A stretch of 64,000 bases of DNA from Coprobacter fastidiosus (GCF_030296935.1 NZ_AP028032.1:496001-560000); one strand, 5' to 3'. Shown: positions 29,226-39,945, counted from the first letter of the stretch. Notes: a model not told the origin generated them from the letters alone. Numbers and translations are program-made.

Positions 29226-29690
29226 ATGTGTAAAAATATGAAGTTACCACAGGTCAATATAAAAAATAAAAGAGCATCTTTTGATTATGAGCTGCTCGAT
29301 ACATATCAAGCAGGAATAGTTCTTACCGGAACAGAAATAAAATCGATTCGTCTTGGAAAAGCCAGTTTGGTAGATACGTTTTGTTTTTTCAATAACGGAG
29401 AGTTATGGGTTAAGAATATGTATATTGCAGAATATTTTTACGGAACCTATAACAATCATCAAGCGAGAAGAGACAGAAAGTTATTATTGACAAAAAAAGA
29501 ATTGCAAAAGATACAACGTCTATCTAAGGAGTCCGGTTTTTCTGTAATTCCTACGAAAATATACATTAGTGATAAAGGTCTGGCAAAAATCATTGTTGCT
29601 GTTGCGAAAGGTAAAAAAGTATATGATAAGCGAGAGTCGATAAAGGAAAGGGAAGATAAACGCCAAATGGATCGGGCATTTAAGCGTTAA
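29226..29690 (+). CDS. smpB: SsrA-binding protein SmpB
   Basis: 154 aa partner of tmRNA in ribosome rescue. Family motifs are [54 protein letters not shown] and the basic tail [14 protein letters not shown]. The start at 29226 directly abuts the previous gene; an internal ATG at 29238 (MKLPQVN) is an equally plausible start. Its 3' end overlaps the convergent methyltransferase gene by 11 bp. No tmRNA gene is in this window. Confidence 0.95.
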   Translation: MCKNMKLPQVNIKNKRASFDYELLDTYQAGIVLTGTEIKSIRLGKASLVDTFCFFNNGELWVKNMYIAEYFYGTYNNHQARRDRKLLLTKKELQKIQRLSKESGFSVIPTKIYISDKGLAKIIVAVAKGKKVYDKRESIKEREDKRQMDRAFKR

Positions 29691-30885
29691 TAATTTTCTC
29701 ACAAATAATAAAAATCTTTTTGTCTGGATATAACGTTGTAGCGAATATATAGACGTTTCCTCCGTCTTTTATTTTTGACTTTTTTCGTAATTCTTCTGTT
29801 GTTATTGGGAAATTTCGGACTGTAATGTTAGCTGAAGGATATTGCATGGAAAGTTTCTTTAAGACTTTGCCCGAAAAAGGTATAACTTCCTTTACAGTAA
29901 AAATACGACCGGGGAAGTCAGTTATAAGCTTATTAGATGTATATAAGTGGCTGTTTTTATGTATTTTAGATATAGAAAAAGAAATAGCTACCGATTTGAA
30001 TGCCCCAGCTTTCAAAATAGAAGAATTAGGTTCATATAAGTAAGACTGAATCGAAGTTACAGATTGTAATAAAGGAAGATTTTTCTCATTTTCTAATGTG
30101 AAAATGTAATTTTCCGGTTGTTGTACAGGACTCAAGTTGACACAATTAATAGAGATCTCATCTTCTGAGAAATGGTTGTTAATGATAAAAAATAGTTCTT
30201 TACATTCATTTTTTACAGAGATAACATGTACCTCCTTAACAAATTTCAAATCTTGTATAGCTCGACTAATATCAATCATAGGAGATGCCTTCAATAAAAT
30301 TACTGGAGCTTTTTTCAATAATATGCTCTGCAATTCTATTATGTCAGGTTCACAGTCTCGCAAATCATATAATCGTTTGTTTTCCGAATTACGTCTAGCC
30401 GGATCGATATAAAACGCATCAAATTTCACATTGCACTCGAAAACAAATTTTAGACTATCTGAACAAATTACTCGGATATTGTTTTTTTGCAATACATTGA
30501 AGTTATATTTGGCCACATCACAATATAATGGATAACGTTCTATATAAGTAACTGTTTCTGCTGAATCAGCAAAATAATAGGAATCTATACCTAATCCGCC
30601 AGTCAAATCACATATTGATTTATATTTTGATCCTATAATACACTGTTTATATTGGGCAGTAATTTCAGATGATGCTTGTTCGGCAGATAAAACAGATGGA
30701 AATAATAACTTCTTGTTTTGATTCCAAAGAGGTAATTTACTTTTAATTTTTTGTCTGGATTCTATTTGATCAATAGCAAAAGAGAGATTAAAATTCAGAT
30801 TTTCAAATCTCTTTAATCGAAGCTTCATCGGATTTTCTTGTGAGTACTTTTCTATAAAGTCAAATAAATTATTTACAATATCCAT
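29680..30885 (-). CDS. SAM-dependent methyltransferase with THUMP-like domain
   Basis: 401 aa. The Rossmann methyltransferase core includes [16 protein letters not shown] (motif I), [18 protein letters not shown] and the catalytic-type [12 protein letters not shown]-terminal segment ([20 protein letters not shown]) matches the THUMP-like module that binds RNA in this family. Probably an RNA methyltransferase; the modified base is unknown. It has its own consensus promoter (30912-30943) and converges on smpB with an 11-bp overlap. Confidence 0.82.
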   Translation of the reverse strand: MDIVNNLFDFIEKYSQENPMKLRLKRFENLNFNLSFAIDQIESRQKIKSKLPLWNQNKKLLFPSVLSAEQASSEITAQYKQCIIGSKYKSICDLTGGLGIDSYYFADSAETVTYIERYPLYCDVAKYNFNVLQKNNIRVICSDSLKFVFECNVKFDAFYIDPARRNSENKRLYDLRDCEPDIIELQSILLKKAPVILLKASPMIDISRAIQDLKFVKEVHVISVKNECKELFFIINNHFSEDEISINCVNLSPVQQPENYIFTLENEKNLPLLQSVTSIQSYLYEPNSSILKAGAFKSVAISFSISKIHKNSHLYTSNKLITDFPGRIFTVKEVIPFSGKVLKKLSMQYPSANITVRNFPITTEELRKKSKIKDGGNVYIFATTLYPDKKIFIICEKIINA

Positions 30886-30911
30886 GTATTTTTAAGCAAC
30901 AAATTTTTTAT

Positions 30912-30943
30912 CAAAGATACGTTTTTATTGCTTTAGATACAAA
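30912..30943 (-). promoter_or_regulatory. Promoter of THUMP-like methyltransferase
   Basis: On the minus strand TTTG (30940-30943), a 20-bp spacer, TATCTTTG (30912-30919) match the consensus closely, about 20-25 nt before the ATG at 30885. Confidence 0.8.
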
Positions 30944-31071
30944 TCTTCTATTGTTATATAATTTGTATTATGTTAAATAGAAAAGCTAACTTTACCTCTG
31001 TACGATCTTGAAGAATTATTCCAAAGTTATTAGGTAAATAAAAAAAACTATTAGATCGTTTAAATCTATAT

Positions 31072-31980
31072 TTAAGAGTTTGTGCTTCCTGACATTCTTT
31101 CGATAATATAAACGAGTAAAAAACCTGCAATCATAAGAATTATTGCCTGCCAGACATATACATTCGGTAAAATATTTTGTTCGACTAAAGGTTTAATAGC
31201 GCCATGACTATCTACAAATGTTTCTAATGTCTTTTTCCACGGCCAGACTTTATTTAACGATCCCAGCATAAAACCTGTCAAAGTGGCAATTGTTATATCA
31301 TGAAATTTACGTAACAAATAAGATAAAACATTGGAAAACAGTACTAATCCTATGGCTGCACCACAGGCAAAGACAATGATAATTGTAATATCTAATGATT
31401 TTACGGCATTCATGATAAACTCATATTTACCTAATAATAATAGAATAAAACTACCCGAGATTCCGGGCAATATCATTGCACATATAGCAATAGCTCCACA
31501 TAAAAATATGAATGACAGATTTTCTGGTGTTTGAGATGGAGTTGCGATTGTTATATAGTACGCGATCCCTACTCCTATAATAAAAGAGAACCAACGTTTC
31601 CAATCCCAAACTTGAATTCTTTTGGAAACAAAATATGTCGATGCAATAACTAAACCGAAAAAGAAAGCCCATACTAATACCGGATAGTCATCTAACAGAA
31701 AAGTTATAAGTTTAGCCAAAGAGAAAACACTTATGAGAATGCCTAATATTACAGAAAGTAAAAAGTTTCCATTAATATTATTCCAAAAGCTTTTCAATTT
31801 AAATGTAAAAAGAAGTTTTAAAGTTTTAAGATCAACGCTTTTTATGGAATTAATCAATTCTTCGTATATCCCCACAATAAAAGCAATAGTTCCCCCTGAT
31901 ACTCCGGGTACGACATCTGCAGCACCCATTCCCATTCCTTTTAAAGTCAGTATCGTATAATCTTTAATATTTCTTTTCAT
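31072..31980 (-). CDS. DUF368 polytopic membrane protein (PopT-like)
   Basis: 302 aa with about eight membrane helices. The N-terminal signature GMGAADVVPGVSGGTIAFI and the internal repeat-like ICAMILPGISGSFILLLLG define DUF368. Members of this family have been described as undecaprenyl-phosphate translocases (PopT) that recycle the cell-wall lipid carrier; applying that here is inference. It starts 12 bp after the TPR gene and is probably in the same transcript. Confidence 0.88.
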   Translation of the reverse strand: MKRNIKDYTILTLKGMGMGAADVVPGVSGGTIAFIVGIYEELINSIKSVDLKTLKLLFTFKLKSFWNNINGNFLLSVILGILISVFSLAKLITFLLDDYPVLVWAFFFGLVIASTYFVSKRIQVWDWKRWFSFIIGVGIAYYITIATPSQTPENLSFIFLCGAIAICAMILPGISGSFILLLLGKYEFIMNAVKSLDITIIIVFACGAAIGLVLFSNVLSYLLRKFHDITIATLTGFMLGSLNKVWPWKKTLETFVDSHGAIKPLVEQNILPNVYVWQAIILMIAGFLLVYIIERMSGSTNS

Positions 31981-31992
31981 TTTTGTTATAAG

Positions 31993-33396
31993 TTATAAGT
32001 CTTCGTTTAAACCTTCTTTTAGAATCTTTTTTAATTTATCGATTATTTCCTTAGTTTGTTCTAGTTCTTTACGGTTTTCTTCAGATATATCTTCAACGTT
32101 ATCGATTTGTAATGTTGTTTCATCTAATTGTCCGATCATATTTACAGCCTTTTCTTGATCACCTGAATTAAAATGAGCAAGAATCAGCTTAAAAGTTAAT
32201 TTTACATTATAAATATCAGTAGATAAAGCCTGTTCATAATACGATATTGCTGTATTATAATCAGAATTTTGAGAGGCTAAATCTCCTAAAAGAACAAGTA
32301 CATCTTGATTTTCTGGATTCAATTTTGCAGATTGTTCTAAAAATTTTTTACCTTCTGTAAACTCTTTTATTTCGACATATATTTCTCCGAGAAAAGCTAA
32401 TGCATCAGCATCTTTAGGCTCTAGTTCAATACTTTTTCGTAAGCGTTGAATTGCGTTAGAAATATCACCTAAATCATAGTAATTAGATGCCTGTTGATAA
32501 TATAAATTAGCATTATCAGGAGTATATGATAATGCTTTATCCAAATATCGGATAGCATCTTCATTTTTTTCTAGTTTAGTAAAACATTCTGCAATTAATT
32601 CATAAATCATAGACTTGTCTTCAATTACATCTAATAACTCTTTAAATACTTCTATTGCCTGAGCGTAATTTTCATTGTCATATAGACAATATCCTTTAAA
32701 GGAAAGAATGGTTTCATCCCCTTCTTTGGCCGTTAGGGCAAAATCACAAGCATCAACAGCTTTGTCATAGTCTTTTTTTAAGGCATGTATTTTGGCCGTG
32801 TTAAACCAATCGACATAAGAATAAGGATCTCTATCAAGCAAAATATCATATACAGATAATGCAAGGTCATATTCTTGACGATCTTCGTAAATGAGAGCTA
32901 GTTCTCTTAACACTTCACTTCCATTTGCCAATACTTTATCTGCCGCAAAAATAAAATCTTTCAGTTCATCTATATATCCGAAATCTAAATACATATCTAT
33001 AATGTCAAAGCAAAGATCGACAGACATTTCATCTGAGGACAACAAGCTGCTCAACAATGAAATAGCTTGTTCTCCATTTGCTTGAATAAAACTCAATTCT
33101 GCACAAATCAAAACAGCATCTACCGAGTCGTGAGGTATAGAATAAATTTGTTTTTCAGCTTCCTCTACGCAATCAAGACATAAAAGATATTTGGCTCTTT
33201 TAATTCCTAAACTCATGCTTCCTGGATGCATGGACAAACCACGCTCTATTACTTCCAATGCTTTTTGATAAAGATCTCGTATTTCATACTGATATGCTAT
33301 CTCTTCCAGATCATCTGCATCAAAATAGTAGTTCGCATGATCTTTTATCATCTGTTCATATCGGATCAATAACTCAGGACGTTTATCTTCAGACAT
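31993..33396 (-). CDS. TPR-repeat protein
   Basis: 467 aa composed almost entirely of TPR units (for example EDAIRYLDKALSYTPDNANL, then IQRLRKSIELEPKDADALAF), with no signal peptide and an acidic C-terminal tail. Presumably a cytosolic scaffold; partner unknown. It sits between glnS and the DUF368 gene. A strong hairpin with a U-run lies only about 20 nt in front of its ATG, so much of the glnS transcript may not reach it. Confidence 0.85.
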   Translation of the reverse strand: MSEDKRPELLIRYEQMIKDHANYYFDADDLEEIAYQYEIRDLYQKALEVIERGLSMHPGSMSLGIKRAKYLLCLDCVEEAEKQIYSIPHDSVDAVLICAELSFIQANGEQAISLLSSLLSSDEMSVDLCFDIIDMYLDFGYIDELKDFIFAADKVLANGSEVLRELALIYEDRQEYDLALSVYDILLDRDPYSYVDWFNTAKIHALKKDYDKAVDACDFALTAKEGDETILSFKGYCLYDNENYAQAIEVFKELLDVIEDKSMIYELIAECFTKLEKNEDAIRYLDKALSYTPDNANLYYQQASNYYDLGDISNAIQRLRKSIELEPKDADALAFLGEIYVEIKEFTEGKKFLEQSAKLNPENQDVLVLLGDLASQNSDYNTAISYYEQALSTDIYNVKLTFKLILAHFNSGDQEKAVNMIGQLDETTLQIDNVEDISEENRKELEQTKEIIDKLKKILKEGLNEDL

Positions 33397-33415
33397 GTAT
33401 TTGTTTTTAAAAATC

Positions 33416-33455
33416 AGGCTGTTGAATTTCTCTGATAAAAGAAATTCAACAGCCT
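33416..33455 (-). terminator. Terminator/attenuator between glnS and TPR gene
   Basis: A perfect 16-bp stem (aggctgttgaatttct at 33416-33431 with 33440-33455), an 8-nt loop, and on the minus strand GATTTTT after the stem. It ends glnS transcripts 20 nt before the next start codon. Confidence 0.85.
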
Positions 33456-33475
33456 CAGTATTTATTATTTTTATA

Positions 33476-35176
33476 TTACTTTCCTTTTATTTTTTCCCAA
33501 CTATCTTTTAACGATACAGTACGGTTAAAAACCAGTTTATCCGGTTTAGAATCTTTGTCCACACAAAAATATCCTGTACGTTGAAATTGAAATCTGTCTC
33601 CTGGTTTTGCATTTTCAAATAAGTAAGGCTCTATCCGGCAATTATTCAAGATTTTTAAAGATTCAGGATTTAGCAATTCTCTGAAATCTTTTTCTTTCTC
33701 TTCTGACGGATTTTCTACACAAAATAAGCGATCATAAAGTCTTATTTCTGCAGACTTACTGTATTCTACAGAAACCCAATGCAGAGTGCCTTTGACTTTT
33801 CGTCCGCTTTCGGGCATTCCGCTTTTGGTCAATGGATCATATTCACAATATATCTCTTCAATTTCCCCATTTTCACCTTTTTTACAGCCTGTGCATTTTA
33901 CAATGTAGGCTGATTTTAACCTAACTTCTTGTCCCGGTGTCATGCGGAAAAATTTTTTCGGAGGATTTTCCATAAAATCGTCTCGTTCAATATATAATTC
34001 ACGAGTAAACGGAATTTCATGAAAACCTGCAGATTCATCTTCCGGATTATTCTCCGCCTTCATATATTCTACCTGATTCTCCGGATAATTGGTAATGATG
34101 AGTTTTACCGGATTTAAAACAGCAGATACACGATTAGCCGTTTTATTTAAATCTTCGCGGATACTATGTTCAAGCAAAGAAACACTTATCAGTCCATCGT
34201 ATTTGGTATATCCTATTCTATCGATGAAATTTCGTATTGATCGAGGGGTATATCCACGACGGCGTAGACCACAAATAGTCGGCATTCGGGGATCATCCCA
34301 TCCTGATACAAGCTTTTCTTGCACTAATTGCAATAATTTACGTTTACTCATTACGGTATATGTCAAATTAAGCCGATTGAATTCCATTTGCCTGGGACGA
34401 TATGTCTCATCGGCCAATTGATCTACGAACCAATCGTATAACGGCCTGTGAACCTCAAATTCCAATGTACAGATAGAGTGCGTCACACCTTCGAAATAGT
34501 CTGATTGACCATGAGCAAAATCATACATCGGATATGCATTCCAAGTATTTCCCGTACGATGATGTGGATGTTTAATTATCCTGTACATAATAGGATCTCT
34601 CATGTGCATATTGGGCGAGGCCATATCTATTTTTGCCCGTAATACCATAGCGCCTTCCTCAAATTCGCCTCTATTCATTCGTTCAAACAAATCTATATTT
34701 TCCTCAATAGGACGGTTTCTGTAAGGGCTTGGAGTCCCCGGTTGTGTAGGGGTACCCTTTTGTTTCGCTATTTCTTCGGCAGATTGTTCATCGACATAAG
34801 CTTTCCCTTCCTTAATCAGACGAAGTGCCAAATCCCATAATTTCGGAAAATAATCTGATGCGTAATAAAGTCGATCCCCCCAATCAAATCCTAACCAATG
34901 TATATCTTCTTTGATTGAATCTACATATTCGACATCTTCTTTAACGGGGTTAGTATCATCAAAACGAAGATTACAAGTTCCCCCAAATTTTTCAGCGACA
35001 CCGAAATCCATACAAATGGCTTTTGCATGACCTATATGCAAATAGCCGTTAGGCTCCGGTGGAAAACGAGTATTTAATCGTCCCCCATTTTTCCCTGCCG
35101 CCAAGTCTGCTTCAATTGCAGCTTCAATAAAATTCAGGCTTTTCTTTTCCTCCTCATTATTCTCTATCTGTGTCAT
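33476..35176 (-). CDS. glnS: Glutaminyl-tRNA synthetase
   Basis: Class I synthetase, 566 aa. The HIGH motif is [14 protein letters not shown] (about residues 42-55) and the KMSKS equivalent is TVMSKRKLL. The GlnRS-specific segments [13 protein letters not shown] and [17 protein letters not shown] are present, followed by the beta-barrel anticodon-binding domains. It charges tRNA-Gln directly. A -7 element TATATTTG lies at 35247-35254, leaving a leader of about 65 nt. Confidence 0.97.
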   Translation of the reverse strand: MTQIENNEEEKKSLNFIEAAIEADLAAGKNGGRLNTRFPPEPNGYLHIGHAKAICMDFGVAEKFGGTCNLRFDDTNPVKEDVEYVDSIKEDIHWLGFDWGDRLYYASDYFPKLWDLALRLIKEGKAYVDEQSAEEIAKQKGTPTQPGTPSPYRNRPIEENIDLFERMNRGEFEEGAMVLRAKIDMASPNMHMRDPIMYRIIKHPHHRTGNTWNAYPMYDFAHGQSDYFEGVTHSICTLEFEVHRPLYDWFVDQLADETYRPRQMEFNRLNLTYTVMSKRKLLQLVQEKLVSGWDDPRMPTICGLRRRGYTPRSIRNFIDRIGYTKYDGLISVSLLEHSIREDLNKTANRVSAVLNPVKLIITNYPENQVEYMKAENNPEDESAGFHEIPFTRELYIERDDFMENPPKKFFRMTPGQEVRLKSAYIVKCTGCKKGENGEIEEIYCEYDPLTKSGMPESGRKVKGTLHWVSVEYSKSAEIRLYDRLFCVENPSEEKEKDFRELLNPESLKILNNCRIEPYLFENAKPGDRFQFQRTGYFCVDKDSKPDKLVFNRTVSLKDSWEKIKGK

Positions 35177-35307
35177 ATTCTTACTAGATTACTGAATATT
35201 GCTGTGTTTGACCTGCATAAGATCCTAAACAGGCTTTTATAAAATGCAAATATAATTAATTAAGTGTAATAATATCTGCCATTATTGATTTTTCTATAAA
35301 TATATTT

Positions 35308-35862
35308 TTATCGAATATGTAAATATTTGTGTGTTTGTAGGCTCAATCGCCATTCTGGATTTTTTTTGATAAATTCGATAACTTCTTTTGTGTTTTGCAT
35401 AGAACAAGGTTGCAGCATTTTATGTTTGCATGAATATTGTTTATAAACGCTCATATCTTGGCTTAAATAAACAACTTTTAGTTCATCCATTTGTTTACGG
35501 ACACAATCTTTCTTAGGGCTGCAAGTGATCCAATCACACCAACGTGTAACAGCATCGAATCCTTTGGTCAAAGTTCCGTTTGTTTCTATTTGCAAATAAA
35601 ATCCTTGAGCTTTTAAAAGTGATAGGAAACAGTCATCTAATTGCATTGATGGCTCTCCTCCTGTTAAAACAACATGCTTTGCAGGAAATTTTCGTATAAT
35701 ATCGAGAATTTCTTCATCAGACATGATCTTGCCCAAAGAATGATCCGTATCACAAAATTCACAATTTAAATTACATCCGGAAAAACGAATAAAAATAGCT
35801 GGAACTCCCGTATAGTATCCTTCTCCTTGAATACTGTAAAATATTTCATTAATCTTTTTCAT
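35308..35862 (-). CDS. queE: 7-carboxy-7-deazaguanine synthase QueE
   Basis: Radical-SAM enzyme, 184 aa from ATG 35862 (an upstream in-frame TTG is less likely). The N-terminus INEIFYSIQGEGYYTGVPAI and the cluster motif SGCNLNCEFCDTDHS are characteristic; VVLTGGEPSMQ is the GGE motif. It converts carboxytetrahydropterin to CDG in preQ0/queuosine synthesis. Its start overlaps the end of queD by 14 bp, forming a queD-queE operon. Confidence 0.94.
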   Translation of the reverse strand: MKKINEIFYSIQGEGYYTGVPAIFIRFSGCNLNCEFCDTDHSLGKIMSDEEILDIIRKFPAKHVVLTGGEPSMQLDDCFLSLLKAQGFYLQIETNGTLTKGFDAVTRWCDWITCSPKKDCVRKQMDELKVVYLSQDMSVYKQYSCKHKMLQPCSMQNTKEVIEFIKKNPEWRLSLQTHKYLHIR

Positions 35863-36181
35863 AAATAGCAATATTTCCTTCAGATTCTTGTACCTCTACC
35901 CGAAAGCAAAAAGGAATTTGATCACATACCCAACGAGCAATATTCTCGGCAGTAGGATTAAATGGTAAAATTTCATTCAGATTTTTATGGTCTAATTTTT
36001 CGTGTATGAGTTTTTTGATTAGCGAAAAATCCGTAACCATTCCATCTTGGTTCAATGTTTCTGCACGACAGAAAATCGAAATTATCCAATTATGTCCATG
36101 TAAAGAAGAACATTTACTTTCATAAGACAGATTTAAATGATGAGATGCCGATATTTCTAATGTTTTTTTGACTATATACAT
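35849..36181 (-). CDS. queD: 6-carboxytetrahydropterin synthase QueD
   Basis: 110 aa from ATG 36181. The zinc-binding histidines are in SASHHLNL and LHGHNW, with the catalytic cysteine in SKCSSLHGHNW and the C-terminal glutamate in VEVQESEG. It makes CPH4 from dihydroneopterin triphosphate, the substrate of the overlapping queE product. A -7 element TATTTTTG lies at 36221-36228. Queuosine genes queC and queF are not in the window. Confidence 0.93.
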   Translation of the reverse strand: MYIVKKTLEISASHHLNLSYESKCSSLHGHNWIISIFCRAETLNQDGMVTDFSLIKKLIHEKLDHKNLNEILPFNPTAENIARWVCDQIPFCFRVEVQESEGNIAIYEKD

Positions 36182-36268
36182 AGTTTTCTTTTTCAAAGTT
36201 TCTTTTTCTAAAATCCGTGCCAAAAATAACAGATAAATCGGAAATATAAAAACCTTGAAAAATTAAAA

Positions 36269-36293
36269 AAGCCCAGCTTAATATTGGGCTTAA
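36269..36293 (-). terminator. Terminator after the 36345 gene
   Basis: Arms aagccca and tgggctt (7 bp, with an AT-rich loop) are followed by TTTTTT on the minus strand. They sit between the unknown 120-aa gene and queD. Confidence 0.75.
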
Positions 36294-36344
36294 ATAAATA
36301 TCAAAATAGTCTGTATTTTTAGTCTTAAAGATTCAGAACCATTA

Positions 36345-36707
36345 TTACGGTAGATTCCAATTTTTTTCATTATAATAACGCATTAGGTGATTGATGGCTT
36401 CTTGTAAGTCTTCACGTAATTGATGATTCATTTCATGTATATGAATGCGTTTATGTTCATTCATTTTTTGTAACAAGTATTTTGAAAAAAGTTGCTCCAT
36501 ATTATTTTCCCCCAATTTATCGTTAAATCCTATGGTTATACTGTCTGTGTGTTTGATTACATAACCGAACAATATATCTTCAGACCGTTCCGGATTTATT
36601 GACCGAACTTCATAGTACTCAGGATTATCCATTGTTTCAGTGCAGGGAGGAACTGTAGATTTTAATAATTGTCGTGCTGTGCTGAATGCGTCATTTACAA
36701 CTTCCAT
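36345..36707 (-). CDS. Conserved-looking hypothetical protein, 120 aa
   Basis: I do not recognise the family. The protein is soluble, with a charged N-terminal half (NPEYYEVRSINPERSEDILF), a short beta-like stretch (YVIKHTDSITIGF) and a helical, His-rich C-terminus (EHKRIHIHEMNHQLREDL). Codon use and amino-acid composition look like real coding sequence, and a terminator follows. It is divergent from mutS2 with about 130 bp between them. Confidence 0.6.
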   Translation of the reverse strand: MEVVNDAFSTARQLLKSTVPPCTETMDNPEYYEVRSINPERSEDILFGYVIKHTDSITIGFNDKLGENNMEQLFSKYLLQKMNEHKRIHIHEMNHQLREDLQEAINHLMRYYNEKNWNLP

Positions 36708-36776
36708 AATTATCGATTTTTATTTCATATTTATTATAATACAGTCCAACACGCTTTTTGTTCAATAATTACTCAT

Positions 36777-36807
36777 TTTATAATCCCGAGCATATTTTAT
36801 ATCTTTG
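36777..36807 (+). promoter_or_regulatory. mutS2 promoter
   Basis: TTTA (36777-36780), a 19-bp spacer, TATCTTTG (36800-36807). The -7 is a perfect match and the -33 is off by one base. RNA would start near 36815, about 23 nt before the GTG start of mutS2. The same TTTA-N19-TATCTTTG arrangement drives pyrK. Confidence 0.7.
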
Positions 36808-36837
36808 CAGGGCTACTAATTTTAATGAATTTTTCAA

Positions 36838-39315
36838 GTGATATATCCACATAATTTTGAGCAAAAAATAGGATTCGACAAGATCCGCCAACATATAGAA
36901 AATAAATGCTTAAGTACGCTCGGTATAGATCGTGCAAAAAAAATGGTATTTATAAGTGATTATGATACTATTGCCAGAAAACTTCACGAAACTGAAGAGT
37001 TTGTTCATATTCTCCAAGAAGAAGACGAATTTCCTGCAAATTATTTTTTTGATGTACGTCCGGCACTTAAAAGAATACGGGTGGAAGGAACTTTTTTGGA
37101 TGAATCTGAGTTATTCGATTTACGTCGATCACTTGAGACTATAAAGGGGATTGTTTATTTCTTTCTGAACAAAGAGACTGAAGAAAATACACCTTATCCA
37201 TATCTTCAGAAATTGGCGGGAGATGTAACGGTTTTCCCGCAAATTATCATAAAAACCGATCAGATATTGGATAAATTCGGACATATAAAAGATAATGCTT
37301 CCCCTGACCTACAACGTATTCGTCGTGAGATAACGGCAACTTTATCCGGAATATCTAAAAGTCTTAATTCTATTTTGAGGATCGCTCAAAGCGAAGGTGT
37401 AGTTGATAAAGATGTAACACCAACAATGAGGGACGGACGACTGGTTATTCCTGTTATTCCTGCCTATAAAAGAAAGATTAAGGGTATTGTCCATGATGAA
37501 TCAGCAAGCGGAAAGACAGTATTTATAGAGCCAGCAGAAGTGGTTGAGGCAAATAATCGCATTCGTGAGCTTGAAAGTGATGAACGGAGAGAAATTATTC
37601 GCATTTTAACCTCCTTTGCCAATGAATTACGTCCTTACACTGAAGAGATATTCCATTCTTACGAATTTCTTGCTGATATTGATTTTATTCGGGCGAAGGC
37701 ATTATTTTCAATTCAAATCAACGGATTATTGCCTACATTTGAAGATTGTCAGCAGGTAGATTGGTATCATGCTATACATCCTTTATTATTTTTGTCACTT
37801 CAAAAGCAACAAAAACAAGTCGTTCCATTAGATATAACTTTAGATCATAAAAACAAAATTCTCTTGATCTCAGGACCTAATGCTGGAGGAAAGTCAGTCT
37901 GTTTAAAAACTGTGGGATTACTGCAGTATATGTTACAATGCGGACTTCTGATTCCGGTTTATGAAAATTCACGAACAGGAATCTTTGATAGTATATTTAT
38001 TGATATTGGAGATGAACAGTCGATAGAGAATGATTTAAGTACTTATAGTTCTCATTTGACAAATATGAAATTTTTTGTCCGAAATTGTGATGACCGTACA
38101 ATATTGTTGATTGATGAATTTGGGGGCGGTACAGAACCTCAAATCGGAGGAGCAATAGCAGAAGCCTTATTAGATCGATTCAATAAGAAAAATTCATTCG
38201 GTGTTATTACGACTCATTATCAGAACTTGAAGCATTTTGCTGAAGATACTCCAGGTATAATAAATGGAGCTATGCTTTATGATCGGCATTTAATGCAACC
38301 GCTATTTAAGTTGTCAATAGGAAATCCCGGAAGTTCTTTTGCTGTAGAAATTGCTCGGAAAATCGGGTTGCCGGAAGATGTAATTGCTGATGCATCCTCT
38401 AAAGTCGGTTCTGATTATATTAATATGGATAAGTATTTGCAAGATATAGTTCGAGATAAACGGTACTGGGAAAATAAAAGACAAAACGTTCGGTTACAAG
38501 AGAAGCGCTTAGAAGAAATTACATCTCATTATGAGAATGATATAAAGGCTATAGAAAAGCAAAGAAAAGAGATATTAGCCGAGGCAAGAAAAAATGCAGA
38601 GAATATTTTATCCGAAGCAAATGCACGTATTGAAAACACAATACGTTCTATCAAAGAAGCTCAGGCTGAAAAGGAAAAAACAAAAAAGATTCGGAAAGAT
38701 CTGGAAAAATTCAAAGAATCTATAACGACAGAGGCGATAATAGATGATAAAATCAGTCGGAAAATACAGAAAATAAAAGAAAGAGAAAAGCATAAAAGAA
38801 ATAAAATATTTACTAATAGTGAGAATATTGCATTCGATTCCAATGTGATAGCAGTCGGAGATGCGGTCAAAGTAAAAGGTCAAGCTTCTATTGGTGAGGT
38901 AATGGAGATTCAAGGAAAAAATGTAGTGATCGCATTCGGAATGTTGAAATCGACTGTTAAAATCGATCAACTCGAAAAAATAAGTAAAAATCAGATAAAG
39001 AGGGAGAAAAATATAAAAGCGACATTTGTCAGTGAACAGACCGCAGATGATATGCGGGAGAAAAAATTAAATTTTAAGCAAGATATAGATATTCGAGGAT
39101 TGCGCGGTGATGAAGCAATACAAGCGGTTACCTATTTTATCGATGATGCCATTCTTGTCGGATGTTCTAAAGTCAGGATTTTGCATGGTACAGGTACAGG
39201 AATATTACGCCAACTTGTACGCCAATATCTTAGAACTGTTCCGGGTGTGAAACATTTTCAAGACGAACATGTACAATTCGGCGGTGCAGGAATAACAGTT
39301 GTCGATCTGGAATAA
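36838..39315 (+). CDS. mutS2: MutS2-family protein with Smr domain
   Basis: 825 aa beginning with GTG at 36838 (MIYPHNFEQKIGFDKIR is the usual family opening; the nearby ATG at 36825 is out of frame). The MutS core ATPase carries Walker A ISGPNAGGKSVCLKT and Walker B ILLIDEFGGGTEP. A long coiled coil follows (about 520-660), then a KOW-like patch and the C-terminal Smr domain (DIRGLRGDEAIQAV … KVRILHGTGTGILRQ). MutS2 acts in ribosome-collision rescue or recombination suppression rather than mismatch repair. Confidence 0.95.
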   Translation: MIYPHNFEQKIGFDKIRQHIENKCLSTLGIDRAKKMVFISDYDTIARKLHETEEFVHILQEEDEFPANYFFDVRPALKRIRVEGTFLDESELFDLRRSLETIKGIVYFFLNKETEENTPYPYLQKLAGDVTVFPQIIIKTDQILDKFGHIKDNASPDLQRIRREITATLSGISKSLNSILRIAQSEGVVDKDVTPTMRDGRLVIPVIPAYKRKIKGIVHDESASGKTVFIEPAEVVEANNRIRELESDERREIIRILTSFANELRPYTEEIFHSYEFLADIDFIRAKALFSIQINGLLPTFEDCQQVDWYHAIHPLLFLSLQKQQKQVVPLDITLDHKNKILLISGPNAGGKSVCLKTVGLLQYMLQCGLLIPVYENSRTGIFDSIFIDIGDEQSIENDLSTYSSHLTNMKFFVRNCDDRTILLIDEFGGGTEPQIGGAIAEALLDRFNKKNSFGVITTHYQNLKHFAEDTPGIINGAMLYDRHLMQPLFKLSIGNPGSSFAVEIARKIGLPEDVIADASSKVGSDYINMDKYLQDIVRDKRYWENKRQNVRLQEKRLEEITSHYENDIKAIEKQRKEILAEARKNAENILSEANARIENTIRSIKEAQAEKEKTKKIRKDLEKFKESITTEAIIDDKISRKIQKIKEREKHKRNKIFTNSENIAFDSNVIAVGDAVKVKGQASIGEVMEIQGKNVVIAFGMLKSTVKIDQLEKISKNQIKREKNIKATFVSEQTADDMREKKLNFKQDIDIRGLRGDEAIQAVTYFIDDAILVGCSKVRILHGTGTGILRQLVRQYLRTVPGVKHFQDEHVQFGGAGITVVDLE

Positions 39316-39345
39316 ATCCAGATGACAACCGGTTTATTAGGGCAT

Positions 39346-39945
39346 TTAATAAATGCCTTCGTCTTTCACAAAAACATATAATGTAGATCTGGATACTCCA
39401 TATTTTTCAGCTATTTTCCTGACAGATACCCCTTGAGCTCTCAGATCGACAATTTCATCCCGTTTGTGTTTCAATAATTTCATCTTGGGAGAGCATCCTT
39501 GTCTGCGTCCTAACACAACACCTTCTGATTTCCGTAACGCTAAAGCTTCTCTCGTTCGAGCAGAAATCAAATTATGCTCTATTTCTGCAACAAGGCCAAA
39601 TGCAAAACCCAACACTTTGCTATTGATATTGTTATCAAAAGCATAACCATCTTTTACACTATAAACAACAACTTCTTTGCGAATACATTGATTTAAGATA
39701 GACATGATCTCCAGCAGAGTCCGGCTTAGCCGGGATAACTCTGTGACGATCAGAATATCTCCTTTGGTTAATCGTCTTAATAAGGTCCCTAATTTTCGAT
39801 CACTACCCTTTTTTTTCCCACTGGCGACCTCTGTGTACCATTTGTCTACCGACAAATTCTTTTTTATGGCGTATTTCTTAATTTCTTCGCATTGATTTTT
39901 CAGATGTTGTTTTCCGGTACTAACTCGTAAATATGCCACTACCAT
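39346..39945 (-). CDS. Serine site-specific recombinase, DNA-invertase (Mpi-like)
   Basis: 199 aa resolvase/invertase. The catalytic serine is in VVAYLRVSTGKQ, supporting arginines are in VTELSRLSRTL, the long E-helix is near EIEHNLISARTREALALRK, and a C-terminal helix-turn-helix is present (GVSVRKIAEKYGVSRSTLY). Length and domain layout match the Mpi multiple-promoter invertase of Bacteroides fragilis; the assignment is from recalled similarity. I see no pair of inverted repeats next to it, so any target would be remote. A 19-bp palindrome (40032-40050) lies about 90 bp upstream of its ATG. Confidence 0.88.
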   Translation of the reverse strand: MVVAYLRVSTGKQHLKNQCEEIKKYAIKKNLSVDKWYTEVASGKKKGSDRKLGTLLRRLTKGDILIVTELSRLSRTLLEIMSILNQCIRKEVVVYSVKDGYAFDNNINSKVLGFAFGLVAEIEHNLISARTREALALRKSEGVVLGRRQGCSPKMKLLKHKRDEIVDLRAQGVSVRKIAEKYGVSRSTLYVFVKDEGIY

